Notes: generated by a model from the letters alone, not told the origin. Shown: positions 1 through 8,844, numbered from the stretch's first letter. The stretch: 64,000 nt of DNA from DATHRK01 sp035465395 (GCA_035465395.1 DATHRK010000032.1:27416-91415), one strand, 5' to 3'. Numbers and translations: made by a program.

Positions 1-1859
1 CGTTCGCTGACGGACCCCACGAGCTTGCCGTCCTGAACCACCGGAATATACGAAATCTGGTTCTCGCGCATCAGGCGTATCACCTCGATCGTCGAGGTGC
101 CGGGCTCCACGGTCACCGGATCGCGCTCCATGACGTCGCGCACCGGGACGGCCGCGGGGTCGCCGTCCGCTCCCCCCGCGAGCAGTCGCAGCAGGGATCG
201 GTAGGACACGACCCCCACGAGACGCTGGGCGTCGTCCTCCACGAGGATCTGCCGCACCTGCTTGCTTTCCATGATGAACGCAGCCAGGTCGACCAGCGCG
301 TCTTCATGCACCGTGTAGAGGTCCGTGCTCATGTACTGCTCCACACGCAGATAGCTGCGCTTCCACCCCCCGGCCTCCTCCAGCCGGGCCGGCTCCCACT
401 CGTGGCCCGGGCGACCCGACTCCTGCCGGGCCACCGTCGCCGCCACGAGCGCCGCCAGGCGCTCCGCCCGCCAACCTTCGCCTCGTAGCCCGGTCGCCGA
501 GGTCACCAGCCACCTCGCGCCAGTCTGGCCCGACGCGACCCTCTCTCGTACGACGCCGAGGTAGGTATCGATGTCGGCGCCCGCGAGACCTCCTTCCTGG
601 AGGCACTCCTCTGCCAGGGGCAGCAGTCGCTCCTGGAGCAGTTCGCGTGCCGAAACGGACGAGCCGTCGACCCAGTTGAAGCCCGCCTTGAGCCCGTAAC
701 GGGCGGCGGCGAGGAAGTTGGCCCGCGCGTCCTCGAAGTCCATGGAGTGGGCCGGGTCGCCGTACTCCCGGCCCAGGCCACGCATGACCCCCAGCCAAAG
801 GGCGCAGTTGGCGATCTCGTCCAGCACCGTGGGGCCCGCCGGAAGCGCGCGACACTCGATCCGCAGGTGCGGCGTGTTCCCCGACACGCCATAGCATGGC
901 CGGTTCCAGCGGTACACCGTCCCGTTGAACAGCTGGAGGGCACGCAGGCGTGGCATCTCGCCCCGGTCGAGCGTCTCGAACGGATCGTTGTCGTGGTCGC
1001 CCGCCATGATGACGCGGAAGCGCGCCAGGTCCTCCCTGTAGATCTCCAGCAGGCTCTCACGCGCCCAGGAGTTCCCGAAATCCACGCGGCCGCTGACCTC
1101 GCGCACGTTCGGCGTCGGCGCCCGCGTGTCCAACGACTGCTGAAAGAGCGCGATCCGGGTCTCCGCCCAGAGGCGCTTGCCGAACAGGAACGGAGAGTTC
1201 ACGCACGCTGCGAGGACGGGCGCGATGGCCACCTGCGCGATGTTGTACATACGCGCGGCGTCGTCGGCGCCCACCTGCAGGTGCATCTGAAAGCTCGTGT
1301 TGGCCGCCTCCAGCATCACCGAATCGTGCTCGAGTCGGAGCTCGTCGACGCCCTCCAGGCGGAGCGAGACCTTGCCCCCGGCCATCGCCATGAACGCCTC
1401 GTTCAGCTCCCGATACCGATCTTTCGGCGTCATGTTGGAGAGGGAGAGGTCGGACTTGACGAGCGTGGGCAGGATGCCCGTCAGGACGACCCGGCCGCCG
1501 AGCTCCCGGGCCGCCTCGTCTGCCCGTCGCACCCCGGCTTCGAGGAGCGAGCGCATGCGTGACAGCACGTCGCCCTCGACGACCAGGGGCGGGAGGTTGA
1601 GCTCGAGGTTGAAGCGGCCGATCTCGGTCGTGTAATCGCCACCGTCGAGTCGGTCGAGGATCTCCGGGCTGAGCGGCGCGGGACGCCAGCCGTCGTCGAC
1701 GAGAAACATCTCCTGCTCTGCGCCGAAGCGGACGACGCCCTCCTCGATGAGCCCATCCTCGACGATGCGCTTGAGGGCCTGCAGATCCCGCAGCACCGCT
1801 CGCGTGAACGAGCGCATCGCGTCGGGACTGGCGCCGGTGGTGACTTCCTGCATACCCAT
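1..1859 (-). CDS. GCS2-family carboxylate-amine ligase-like protein with C-terminal CBS pair (partial)
   Basis: The reading frame is open from ATG 1859 to the window edge (619 codons), so the C-terminus is missing. The N-terminal ~450 residues look like glutamate-cysteine ligase family 2: FGAEQEMFLVDDGW near residue 45, then TEIGRFNLELNLPP, NTSFQMHLQV and HLRIECRALP. After a helical region, two CBS motifs begin at YMSTDLYTVHEDALV and VRDVMERDPVTVEPG. The family makes gamma-glutamyl or similar amide bonds using ATP; CBS pairs usually bind adenine nucleotides. The gene is divergent from ruvB. ATG 1853 is an equally possible start. The true substrate is unknown, and the fusion suggests ligase activity gated by energy charge (inference). 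Confidence 0.8.
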   Translation of the reverse strand, partial: MGMQEVTTGASPDAMRSFTRAVLRDLQALKRIVEDGLIEEGVVRFGAEQEMFLVDDGWRPAPLSPEILDRLDGGDYTTEIGRFNLELNLPPLVVEGDVLSRMRSLLEAGVRRADEAARELGGRVVLTGILPTLVKSDLSLSNMTPKDRYRELNEAFMAMAGGKVSLRLEGVDELRLEHDSVMLEAANTSFQMHLQVGADDAARMYNIAQVAIAPVLAACVNSPFLFGKRLWAETRIALFQQSLDTRAPTPNVREVSGRVDFGNSWARESLLEIYREDLARFRVIMAGDHDNDPFETLDRGEMPRLRALQLFNGTVYRWNRPCYGVSGNTPHLRIECRALPAGPTVLDEIANCALWLGVMRGLGREYGDPAHSMDFEDARANFLAAARYGLKAGFNWVDGSSVSARELLQERLLPLAEECLQEGGLAGADIDTYLGVVRERVASGQTGARWLVTSATGLRGEGWRAERLAALVAATVARQESGRPGHEWEPARLEEAGGWKRSYLRVEQYMSTDLYTVHEDALVDLAAFIMESKQVRQILVEDDAQRLVGVVSYRSLLRLLAGGADGDPAAVPVRDVMERDPVTVEPGTSTIEVIRLMRENQISYIPVVQDGKLVGSVSE

Positions 1860-1984
1860 CGGTCCCGCCGCTTACGGGGAACGGGTCGCCGGCCGCCCCG
1901 CCGGCACGCCCCGCCAGAATGGGCCGCGGTGAGCGGCGCTGCAACCATGTGTCCCGCGGCGCGAGCGCCCGCGCGAGGCGCTGG

Positions 1985-2014
1985 TTTGGCCCGGGATCGT
2001 GCCTCGGATATGTT
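1985..2014 (+). promoter_or_regulatory. Putative ruvB operon promoter
   Basis: TTTGGC (1985-1990) and TATGTT (2009-2014) are separated by 18 nt, 37 nt before the chosen ruvB ATG, in the divergent gap. The -10 box fits the TAnnTT shape seen at other putative promoters in this window. Prediction only. Confidence 0.35.
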
Positions 2015-2051
2015 GCTGCTGCCATCGACCCCGAGTCCCAGCTGCCCGACG

Positions 2052-3086
2052 ATGACCACCGAGATCACCACCCCCGCGCCCCTCGAGGAAGACGAGTCGG
2101 TCGAGCCGACGCTGCGTCCGCAGCGGCTCGCCGAATTCATCGGCCAGAGGCCGGTGAAGGACGCGCTCGGCATCGCCATCGAAGCCGCGCTGAACCGGCG
2201 CGAGGCGCTGGACCACACCCTCCTGCACGGCCCACCGGGCCTGGGCAAGACCACCCTGGCGATGCTGATGGCGCGGGAGCTGGGGGTCAACGTGAAGATG
2301 ACGTCGGGACCGGTGCTCGAGAAGCCGGGAGACCTGGTCGGCCTCCTGACCAACCTCCGGGAGCGCGACATCCTCTTCATCGACGAGGTACACCGGCTGC
2401 GGCCCGTCATCGAGGAGTTCCTCTACCCGGCGATGGAGGACTACCGGATCGACATACGGCTGTCCGACGGCCCGAAGGCGCAGACCGTGAGCATGCCGGT
2501 GGAGCGCTTCAGCCTCGTCGGCGCCACGACCCGCTTCGGTCTCCTCACTCCGCCGATGCGGGCGCGCTTCGGCATCGTCCAGCGGCTGGACTACTACCCG
2601 CCCGAGGACCTGCGGGTGATCGTCGAGCGGAGCGCGGAGATCCTCGGCACGCCGTGCGACACCGAGGGGGCCATGGAGATCGCCAAACGGGCGCGGGGGA
2701 CGCCGCGCGTGGCGAATCGCCTCCTGCGGAGGGTGCGAGACTTCGCCCAGGTCCGTGCAGAGGGCGTGATCACGGCAGCCGTGGCCGACGAGGCCCTGAC
2801 GCTGCTGGACGTCGACCAGTACGGCCTCGACGGCATGGATGCGCGCATCCTGAAGACCATCATCGAAAGCTTCGACGGGGGACCCGTCGGGCTCAATACG
2901 CTCGCCGTGGCCGTCGGGGAGGATGCGGGGACGCTCGAGGAGGTCTACGAGCCGTTCCTGATCCAGACGGGGTACCTGATGCGGACCCCCCGGGGGCGGG
3001 TGACGACCAAGCGAGCGCTGGATCGGTTCGGGTACGAGCTTCCGCCCGATGCGGCCCACCCCCAGGCCACCCTCTTCGACCGTTAG
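2052..3086 (+). CDS. ruvB: Holliday junction branch migration helicase RuvB
   Basis: A 344-residue AAA+ motor that drives Holliday junction migration with RuvA. It has the RuvB start LRPQRLAEFIGQ, Walker A GPPGLGKTTLA, Walker B IDEVHRL, sensor GATTRFGLLTPPMRARFG and the RuvB winged-helix C-terminus (RTPRGRVTTKRAL). ATG 2052 gives the usual family length; an upstream in-frame ATG at 1929 would add an Ala/Pro-rich tail with no family match. No clear Shine-Dalgarno site is seen. It starts the ruvB-queA-tgt-yajC-def-fmt run; the usual ruvA and ruvC partners are not in the window. Confidence 0.97.
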   Translation: MTTEITTPAPLEEDESVEPTLRPQRLAEFIGQRPVKDALGIAIEAALNRREALDHTLLHGPPGLGKTTLAMLMARELGVNVKMTSGPVLEKPGDLVGLLTNLRERDILFIDEVHRLRPVIEEFLYPAMEDYRIDIRLSDGPKAQTVSMPVERFSLVGATTRFGLLTPPMRARFGIVQRLDYYPPEDLRVIVERSAEILGTPCDTEGAMEIAKRARGTPRVANRLLRRVRDFAQVRAEGVITAAVADEALTLLDVDQYGLDGMDARILKTIIESFDGGPVGLNTLAVAVGEDAGTLEEVYEPFLIQTGYLMRTPRGRVTTKRALDRFGYELPPDAAHPQATLFDR

Positions 3087-3090
3087 CGGG

Positions 3091-4146
3091 TTGGCGCGTC
3101 CCCTTCCGACCGCCGCCTACGACTACGAGCTGCCGGCGGGCCGCGTCGCGCGCTACCCGGCCGAGCGAAGGGACGGCAGCCGCCTGCTCACCCTGGATCG
3201 GCGCTCGGGCGCGATCCGGCACAGACGCTTCGCCGAGCTGGCCGAGCTGACCCGCCCGGGCGACGCCGTGATCCTCAACGAGACGCGCGTCCGCGCGGCG
3301 CGCCTGGTCGGCCGGAAGCCGACCGGCGCGCCCGGAGAGGTGCTCCTGCTGCGGCCCGCCTCGCCGGCGGACGGCGAAGACGCCCAAACCTGGGTGGCGC
3401 TGGTCCGTCCGGGCGGCAAGCTCAAGCCGGGCCGCACGCTCGAGGTCGCCGAAGACCTCGCCGTGGAGATCCTGGACGGGACGGGCGACGGCGGCCGGCT
3501 CGTCCGGCTGCGCTCTGACCTGCCGATCCGCGACGCGCTGGCACGGTACGGCCGCGTGCCGCTGCCCCCCTACCTGGAGCGCGAGGACGAGGCCGCGGAT
3601 CGGGATCGCTACCAGACGGTCTACGCCGCGCACACCGGCTCCGTCGCCGCGCCCACCGCGGGTCTGCACTTCACCGAGGAGCTGCTCGCGCGCATCGAGG
3701 ACCGTGGCGCGCGGCTGGGGCGACTCACGCTGCACGTGGGCGTCGGCACCTTCCGGCCGGTCGACGAGGAGGATCCGGCGAGCCATTCGATGCACGCCGA
3801 GTGGTACGACCTGCCAGAGACCACGGCCGCGCTGGTCGTGGAGACGCGTGCCGCTGGCGGGGCGGTGTGGGCGGTCGGCACGACGACCGTGCGCGCGCTG
3901 GAATCAGCGGCCGGCGCGGGCACGGCCCCGCGGCCGGGCTCGGGCTGGACCGACCTGTTCATCCGCCCCGGGTACGCCTTCCGTGCGGTCGACCGGCTGG
4001 TCACCAACTTCCACCTGCCCCGCTCGACGCTGCTCATGCTGGTGGCGGCGTTCGGCGGCCACGAGCCGGTGATGAAGGCCTACCGCGAGGCCGTGGAGAC
4101 CGGCTACCGCTTCTATTCCTACGGCGACGCCATGGCGCTGCTGTGA
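3091..4146 (+). CDS. queA: S-adenosylmethionine:tRNA ribosyltransferase-isomerase QueA
   Basis: This enzyme moves the ribosyl group of SAM onto preQ1-modified tRNA to form epoxyqueuosine. The 351-residue protein shows AYDYELPAGRVARYPAERR at the start, ILNETRVRAARL, YQTVYAAHTGSVAAPTAGLH, HVGVGTFRPV and TNFHLPRSTLLMLVAAFGG, all family hallmarks. The chosen start is TTG 3091, four nt after the ruvB stop; ATG 3049 would overlap ruvB by 38 nt and add 14 residues. Its stop overlaps the tgt start by 4 nt, so the two queuosine genes are translationally coupled. Confidence 0.95.
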   Translation: MARPLPTAAYDYELPAGRVARYPAERRDGSRLLTLDRRSGAIRHRRFAELAELTRPGDAVILNETRVRAARLVGRKPTGAPGEVLLLRPASPADGEDAQTWVALVRPGGKLKPGRTLEVAEDLAVEILDGTGDGGRLVRLRSDLPIRDALARYGRVPLPPYLEREDEAADRDRYQTVYAAHTGSVAAPTAGLHFTEELLARIEDRGARLGRLTLHVGVGTFRPVDEEDPASHSMHAEWYDLPETTAALVVETRAAGGAVWAVGTTTVRALESAAGAGTAPRPGSGWTDLFIRPGYAFRAVDRLVTNFHLPRSTLLMLVAAFGGHEPVMKAYREAVETGYRFYSYGDAMALL

Positions 4147-5309
4147 GCGCCTCTTTCGAGATCGTAGCGACCGACGCGGGCGCCCGGGCGGGCACCCTGC
4201 GGCTCGCGCGCGGCGACATCCCGACGCCCGCCTTCATGCCGGTCGGGACGCAGGCCACCGTCAAGGCGCTCACGCCGGAGGAGGTCGCCGACCTGGGCGC
4301 GCGCGTCGTGCTGGCGAACACGTATCACCTCTACCTGCGCCCCGGACACGAGGTGATCCGCGACCTGGGCGGCCTGCACGCCTTCATGGGCTGGGACGGT
4401 CCCATCCTCACCGATTCCGGCGGCTTCCAGGTATTCAGCCTCGCAGCGCTCGCCGACATCGGCGAGGAAGGAGTCACGTTCCGCAGTCACATCGACGGTT
4501 CGAGTCACCGATTCACCCCGGAAACGGTGATCGACGTGCAGCGGGCGCTCGGTGCCGACGTCATCATGGCTTTCGACGAGTGCCCTCCCGGCCGCGTCGA
4601 TCGGGTGACAGCGCGCACCGCGGTGGAGCGGACCATGGCGTGGCTGGAGCGTTGCGCCGAGCGATTCGACAGCACCGATGGCCAGGGTCCGAACCCGCAC
4701 CAGGTGCTGCTCCCCATCGTGCAGGGCGCGTCCTTTCCGGATCTGCGCCGGGAGGCGGCGTCGCGCATCGCCCAGATGCGTCCGTGGAGCGGCGTGGCGG
4801 TCGGCGGGCTCTCCGTCGGCGAGCCCAAATCGGTCATGTGGGAGGTCCTGGAGGCGCTGGAGCCGGTCCTGCCCGAGCGCGCCCCGCGCTACCTGATGGG
4901 CGTCGGCTATCCCGACGACATGCTGGAGGCGATCTCCCGCGGCATGGACATGTTCGATTGCGTCGCGCCCACCCGGAACGGGCGACGGGGGACCGCGTGG
5001 GTGGAGCGAGAGGGCCAGATCAACCTGCGCGCCGCGCGTTACCGTGCCGACGGCGGCCCCCTCGATCCCGACTGCGACTGCTACACGTGCCGCGGCTATT
5101 CGCGCGCCTACCTCCGCCACCTCATCGTCGCGGGCGAGTGGCTCGGGCAGCGACTCGTATCGATCCACAATCTCCGGCTGCTGGTGCACCTCGCCGAGCG
5201 GGCGCGACGGAGCGTGGAGTCGCAGGATTTCGCGCGCTGGAGCCGCGACTGGATCGACCGGTTCAGGGCGAGCGCCCCGGCTGGCCAGGACGCGTCCGGC
5301 GGCCCATGA
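4143..5309 (+). CDS. tgt: tRNA-guanine transglycosylase Tgt
   Basis: It exchanges guanine-34 for preQ1 in queuosine tRNAs, the step before QueA. The 388-residue protein has TPAFMPVGTQATVKAL, the catalytic-region motif ILTDSGGFQVFSL, MAFDECPPG, GGLSVGEPK, MFDCVAPTRNGRRG and a C-terminal zinc site CDCYTC followed by a His in YLRHL. GTG 4143 overlaps the queA stop (GTGA). Zinc ligands and substrate-pocket motifs all appear present, so activity is expected. Confidence 0.96.
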   Translation: MSASFEIVATDAGARAGTLRLARGDIPTPAFMPVGTQATVKALTPEEVADLGARVVLANTYHLYLRPGHEVIRDLGGLHAFMGWDGPILTDSGGFQVFSLAALADIGEEGVTFRSHIDGSSHRFTPETVIDVQRALGADVIMAFDECPPGRVDRVTARTAVERTMAWLERCAERFDSTDGQGPNPHQVLLPIVQGASFPDLRREAASRIAQMRPWSGVAVGGLSVGEPKSVMWEVLEALEPVLPERAPRYLMGVGYPDDMLEAISRGMDMFDCVAPTRNGRRGTAWVEREGQINLRAARYRADGGPLDPDCDCYTCRGYSRAYLRHLIVAGEWLGQRLVSIHNLRLLVHLAERARRSVESQDFARWSRDWIDRFRASAPAGQDASGGP

Positions 5310-5377
5310 TCGACGGCGCCGCTCCGGGGTAGCGGTTCCGGAACGAGGCGAACGACCGACAGATCGAGGAAATACGC

Positions 5378-5713
5378 GTGCACCCGAGTCTTCTCGCGGC
5401 AGTACAGGAGGGCGGCGCCGGCGGCGGCGGTGGCGCCCGGTTCTCGGTTCTCCTGATCCAGCTCGCCCTCTTCGTGGCGATCTTCTACTTCATCCTGATC
5501 CGCCCGAACCGCGTGGCTCAGAAGCGCCATCAGGAGATGCAGACCGCGCTCGCGAAGGGCGACGATGTGATCACCGACGGCGGCATCGTGGGGACCATCA
5601 TCCACGTGGCCGAGAACCGGCTGACCATCAAGACCGCCGAGAACACGCGCCTGGTCGTCGTGCGGTCCAAGGTCGCGAGGAAGCTCGACGACGAGGCCCC
5701 GGGAGAGGCGTGA
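5378..5713 (+). CDS. yajC: Preprotein translocase accessory subunit YajC
   Basis: A 111-residue inner-membrane protein that joins SecDF at the Sec channel. A Gly-rich N-terminus is followed by one membrane segment (VLLIQLALFVAIFYFILI, residues ~24-41), the family signature IRPNRVAQKRHQEMQ, and a small basic cytosolic domain (GDDVITDGGIVGTI). It starts at GTG 5378 behind a GAGGA ribosome site at 5365-5369. Finding it after tgt is the classic queA-tgt-yajC order, but secD and secF do not follow here; def does. Confidence 0.93.
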   Translation: MHPSLLAAVQEGGAGGGGGARFSVLLIQLALFVAIFYFILIRPNRVAQKRHQEMQTALAKGDDVITDGGIVGTIIHVAENRLTIKTAENTRLVVVRSKVARKLDDEAPGEA

Positions 5714-5720
5714 CGCCGTC

Positions 5721-6230
5721 GTGATCCGCGAGATACGGCTGCTCGGAGACCCCGTCCTGCGGACGGTCGCCGATCCGGTGGAGGACGTCGATGACGACGT
5801 GCGTTCCCTGGTCGGCGACCTGATGGACACGATGTACGAAGCCGACGGCGTCGGCCTCGCCGCGCCCCAGGTCGGGATCGCCCTTCGGGTCATCGTCGTG
5901 GACACGCGCGAGGAGGGCGGCGAGGGGCCGCTCGCACTCGTGAACCCGCGCATCGTCGAATCGTCGTCCGGGACCGAGAAGGCCGAGGAGGGCTGTCTCA
6001 GCATTCCCGGCATCGCCGACATCGTCGAGCGGTCGTGCGCCGTCGTCGTGGAAGCGCTCGACCCGGACGGGCAGCCGCTGCGCGTCGAGGCGGAGGGGCT
6101 GCGCGCGCGCGCCTTGCAGCACGAAGTCGATCACCTCGACGGGGTGCTCTTCCTCGACCGCCTCAGCGCGCTCAAGCGACGCATGGCGCTTCAGAAGTGG
6201 CGCAAGCTCCAGGAAGGGGACGACGCGTGA
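5721..6230 (+). CDS. def: Peptide deformylase
   Basis: Removes the N-formyl group from nascent proteins using a bound metal ion. All three family motifs are present in 169 residues: GVGLAAPQ, EEGCLSIP (metal-binding Cys) and HEVDH (two His ligands and the catalytic Glu). It starts at GTG 5721, seven nt after yajC, and its stop overlaps the fmt start by 4 nt. It forms the usual def-fmt pair for formyl-Met cycling. Confidence 0.97.
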   Translation: MIREIRLLGDPVLRTVADPVEDVDDDVRSLVGDLMDTMYEADGVGLAAPQVGIALRVIVVDTREEGGEGPLALVNPRIVESSSGTEKAEEGCLSIPGIADIVERSCAVVVEALDPDGQPLRVEAEGLRARALQHEVDHLDGVLFLDRLSALKRRMALQKWRKLQEGDDA

Positions 6231-7165
6231 GGGTGCTCTTCTGGGGCACGCCCGCGTTCGCGGCTCCCGCGCTGCGGGCCCTGCTGGGGGAGGGATTCGA
6301 CGTGGTCGGGGTCGTGACCCGTCCCGACCGGCCCGCGGGCCGGGGCCGGCGCATCACGCCCCCGCCGATCAAGGTCATGGCCGAGGACGAGGCCCTGCTC
6401 GTGCTGCAGCCGGAGAAGGCCGGCGATCCCGAATTCCTGGCGCAGGCCCGCGCCCTGCAGCCCGACGTTGGTGTCGTGACGGCCTACGGCCGATTCCTGC
6501 CGCGCGCGGCGCTGGATCTGCCGACGCACGGCACCGTGAACGTGCACCCTTCGCTGCTGCCGGAGCTGCGCGGCGCCGCGCCCGTCCAATGGGCCCTGAT
6601 CCGGGGCATGGAGCGCACGGGCGTGTCGGTGATCCGGCTCGTGGAGGAAATGGACGCCGGGCCGATCCTGCGGCAGGTGGAGGAGCCGATCCTGCCGGGC
6701 GAGTCCGCGGCCGAGCTGTCCATGCGCTTGGCGGAGCTCGGGGCCGAGGCGCTGATCGAGGCGCTGACCCTCCTCGACGCGGGACAGCTGGAGGAGCGCG
6801 AGCAGGACCACGAAGCGGCCACGCTGGCGCCCGCCATCGGCGTCGAGGACGCGCGCATCGATTGGACGCGCACGCCGACCGAGAACGCCGGCTGGATCCG
6901 CGGGACCGACAGCGTGCCGGGCGCGTGGACGCTGTTCGGCGGGTCGAGACTCAAGGTCTTCCGCCCCGAGGTCGACCCGTCCGCCCCCACCGGCGAGCCC
7001 GGCAGGGTGCTCGACGTCGAGCCCGACGGGCGTGGCGTGCTCGTGGCGTCGGGCGACGGTGGTCTCTGGATCGGCGAGGTGCAGCCCGAAGGCAGGCGGC
7101 GGATGGCGACCGGCGCCTGGCTCCGCGGCAGCGGCCTCGCACCCGGCCAGCTGCTCGGCGAATGA
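6227..7165 (+). CDS. fmt: Methionyl-tRNA formyltransferase
   Basis: Formylates initiator Met-tRNA using 10-formyl-THF. The 312-residue protein has the N-terminal Rossmann start VLFWGTPAFAAPALRALL, the catalytic Asn-His of TVNVHPSLLPELRGAAPVQW and the Asp of EEMDAGPI, then a C-terminal OB-type domain (~205-312). GTG 6227 overlaps def by 4 nt. The next gene, thiE-like, overlaps its stop by 4 nt. In many bacteria rsmB follows fmt directly; here three thiamine genes stand between. Confidence 0.96.
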   Translation: MRVLFWGTPAFAAPALRALLGEGFDVVGVVTRPDRPAGRGRRITPPPIKVMAEDEALLVLQPEKAGDPEFLAQARALQPDVGVVTAYGRFLPRAALDLPTHGTVNVHPSLLPELRGAAPVQWALIRGMERTGVSVIRLVEEMDAGPILRQVEEPILPGESAAELSMRLAELGAEALIEALTLLDAGQLEEREQDHEAATLAPAIGVEDARIDWTRTPTENAGWIRGTDSVPGAWTLFGGSRLKVFRPEVDPSAPTGEPGRVLDVEPDGRGVLVASGDGGLWIGEVQPEGRRRMATGAWLRGSGLAPGQLLGE

Positions 7166-7803
7166 GCGGCGGGCGGGGGCCGCTCCCCCGGCTGCACGTC
7201 GTAACGACCGACGAGGTTGCCGGGGCGGCCGGCTTCCTGGACGCCGCCACGGAGGTCTTCGAGGCCGGCGGCCCGCGCGTGGCGCTCCATTTGCGGCATC
7301 GGACTGCGGACGCCCGGCTCTATCGCCAGGCGGAGGAGCTGGGCCGGGTGGCGGGGGAGACGCGGTCGTTGCTGCTCATCAGCCGCCGCGCCGACATCGC
7401 GCTGGCGGCGGGAGCGGACGGTGTGCAGCTGGGGACGGGCGCGCTGCCTGCCGGGCATGTGCGGGCGTTGCTGGGCCCCGCGGCCTGGCTGGGCGTGTCG
7501 ATCCACGGCGCCGAGGAGGCGCCCGCGGCGGGGGGCGCGGCGGACTACGCGATGCTGGGCGCGGTCTACGCGACTCCCTCTCACACGGGCCGGACGCCGC
7601 TCGGCGCGGAGGAGCTGCGGCGGGTGGCCCGCCGCACGGCCCTGCCGGTGATCGCGATCGGAGGGATCGGCTCGCGCCGGGTGGCCGCGTGCCTGCGGGC
7701 CGGGGCGTACGGGGTGGCTGTGGTGCGCGCCGCATGGGCGACGCCACGCCCGGGCCGGGCGGTCGAGGAGCTACTGGAGAGCCTGGAGGACGCGGTACCA
7801 TGA
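7162..7803 (+). CDS. Thiamine phosphate synthase / TenI-family protein
   Basis: A 213-residue TIM barrel of the ThiE/TenI family. Recognisable parts are HVVTTDEVAG, AAGADGVQLGTGALP, GVSIHGAEEA, YATPSHTGRTPLG and VIAIGGIGSRR. ThiE couples HMP-PP with thiazole phosphate; TenI isomerises the thiazole. The Asp-rich stretch that holds Mg in ThiE (usually NDxxxLA) reads SRRADIALAA here, and the usual HLGQxDLP reads QLGTGALP, so both expected Asp ligands are missing. A TenI-like tautomerase role, or a divergent ThiE, is therefore plausible. It overlaps fmt and thiS by 4 nt each. Confidence 0.75.
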   Translation: MSGGRGPLPRLHVVTTDEVAGAAGFLDAATEVFEAGGPRVALHLRHRTADARLYRQAEELGRVAGETRSLLLISRRADIALAAGADGVQLGTGALPAGHVRALLGPAAWLGVSIHGAEEAPAAGGAADYAMLGAVYATPSHTGRTPLGAEELRRVARRTALPVIAIGGIGSRRVAACLRAGAYGVAVVRAAWATPRPGRAVEELLESLEDAVP

Positions 7804-8018
7804 CCGATGCTGAGACGATCACCGTCGTCGTGAACGGATCCCCCCGCGAGCTGCCCGGCGGTCGGACGGTCGCGGGCATTCTGGACGTGCTCGATCTCCA
7901 TCCGGGGCTCGTGGTGGTCGAACGGAACGGGGACATCCTGCGGCGGGCGGCGTACGCCGAGGTGCCGGTGCAGGACGGCGACCGTCTGGAGCTCGTGCAC
8001 TTCGTGGGAGGAGGCTGA
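7800..8018 (+). CDS. thiS: Sulfur carrier protein ThiS
   Basis: A 72-residue ubiquitin-fold sulfur carrier. It begins with the typical strand ITVVVNGSPRELP and ends in VHFVGGG, giving the Gly-Gly C-terminus that is adenylated and then thiocarboxylated to supply sulfur for the thiamine thiazole ring. ATG 7800 overlaps the preceding stop (ATGA). thiG follows after 7 nt, its direct partner. The activating enzyme ThiF and a glycine oxidase or ThiH are not in the window. Confidence 0.92.
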   Translation: MTDAETITVVVNGSPRELPGGRTVAGILDVLDLHPGLVVVERNGDILRRAAYAEVPVQDGDRLELVHFVGGG

Positions 8019-8025
8019 CGCAAGC

Positions 8026-8844
8026 ATGGCGAACGCGGAGGTAGAGGCGCGGCCCGGGACCGAGGCCGCGTCCGGAGAGGCGCTGACCGTAGGGGGACTG
8101 ACCCTCCGGTCGCGCCTCATCGTGGGGACGGGGAAGTACGCCGACAACGCCACCATGGCGTCGGCGATCGCGGCGTCCGGTGCCGACATGGTCACGGTCG
8201 CCGTGCGCCGCGTGGACCTCGACCGCTCGCGGGAGGAGGGGGTGCTGTTCCACCTCGATCCCGAACGCTACCACCTGCTGCCGAACACGGCCGGCTGCTA
8301 CGACGTGCAGGACGCCCTCCGCTACGCGCGACTCGGGCGCGCGGCGGGCCTCAGCGACCTCGTGAAGCTCGAGGTCATCGGCGACGAGCGCACCCTGCTT
8401 CCGGACGTCGTCGCGACGCTGGAGGCGGCCCGGACGCTGGTCGCGGAGGGCTTCCAGGTGCTGGCCTACACGAACGAGGACGTCGTTACCGCGCTGCGGC
8501 TCGAGGACGCCGGGTGCGCCGCGGTCATGCCTCTGGCGAGCCCGATAGGGAGCGGCCTGGGGCTCATCAATCCCTACTACATCCGCGAGATGAAGCGCCG
8601 CCTGTCGGTCCCGGTCATCGTCGATGCGGGGGTCGGGACGGCCTCCGACGCCTGCCAGACGATGGAACAGGGCGTCGACGGCGTGCTCATGAACACCGCG
8701 ATCGCCGAGGCGCGGGATCCGGTGCGCATGGCGCACGCGATGCGACTCGCCGTCGAGGCCGGACGCGACGCCTGGAGGGCCGGACGCATGCCCCGTCGCG
8801 AGTGGGCCGTGCCCTCCTCGCCCGCGGAGGGGATGGTCGACTGA
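8026..8844 (+). CDS. thiG: Thiazole synthase ThiG
   Basis: Forms the thiazole phosphate ring from deoxyxylulose phosphate, dehydroglycine and ThiS thiocarboxylate. The 272-residue barrel shows LIVGTGKYADNATM, TVAVRRVDL, LLPNTAGCYDVQDAL, the imine-forming lysine in LVKLEVIGD, AVMPLASPIGSGLG, VPVIVDAGVGTASDA and GVLMNTAIAEARDP. ATG 8026 follows thiS closely. A ~20-residue N-terminal extension precedes the conserved core. No TPP riboswitch is seen in front of the thiE-thiS-thiG block, which sits inside a housekeeping operon. Confidence 0.96.
   Translation: MANAEVEARPGTEAASGEALTVGGLTLRSRLIVGTGKYADNATMASAIAASGADMVTVAVRRVDLDRSREEGVLFHLDPERYHLLPNTAGCYDVQDALRYARLGRAAGLSDLVKLEVIGDERTLLPDVVATLEAARTLVAEGFQVLAYTNEDVVTALRLEDAGCAAVMPLASPIGSGLGLINPYYIREMKRRLSVPVIVDAGVGTASDACQTMEQGVDGVLMNTAIAEARDPVRMAHAMRLAVEAGRDAWRAGRMPRREWAVPSSPAEGMVD

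Noticed and set aside
7000..7200. TPP riboswitch before the thiamine genes
   Set aside because: The sequence before the thiE-like gene is fmt coding sequence with a 4-nt overlap; no CTGAGA or THI-box core is seen.
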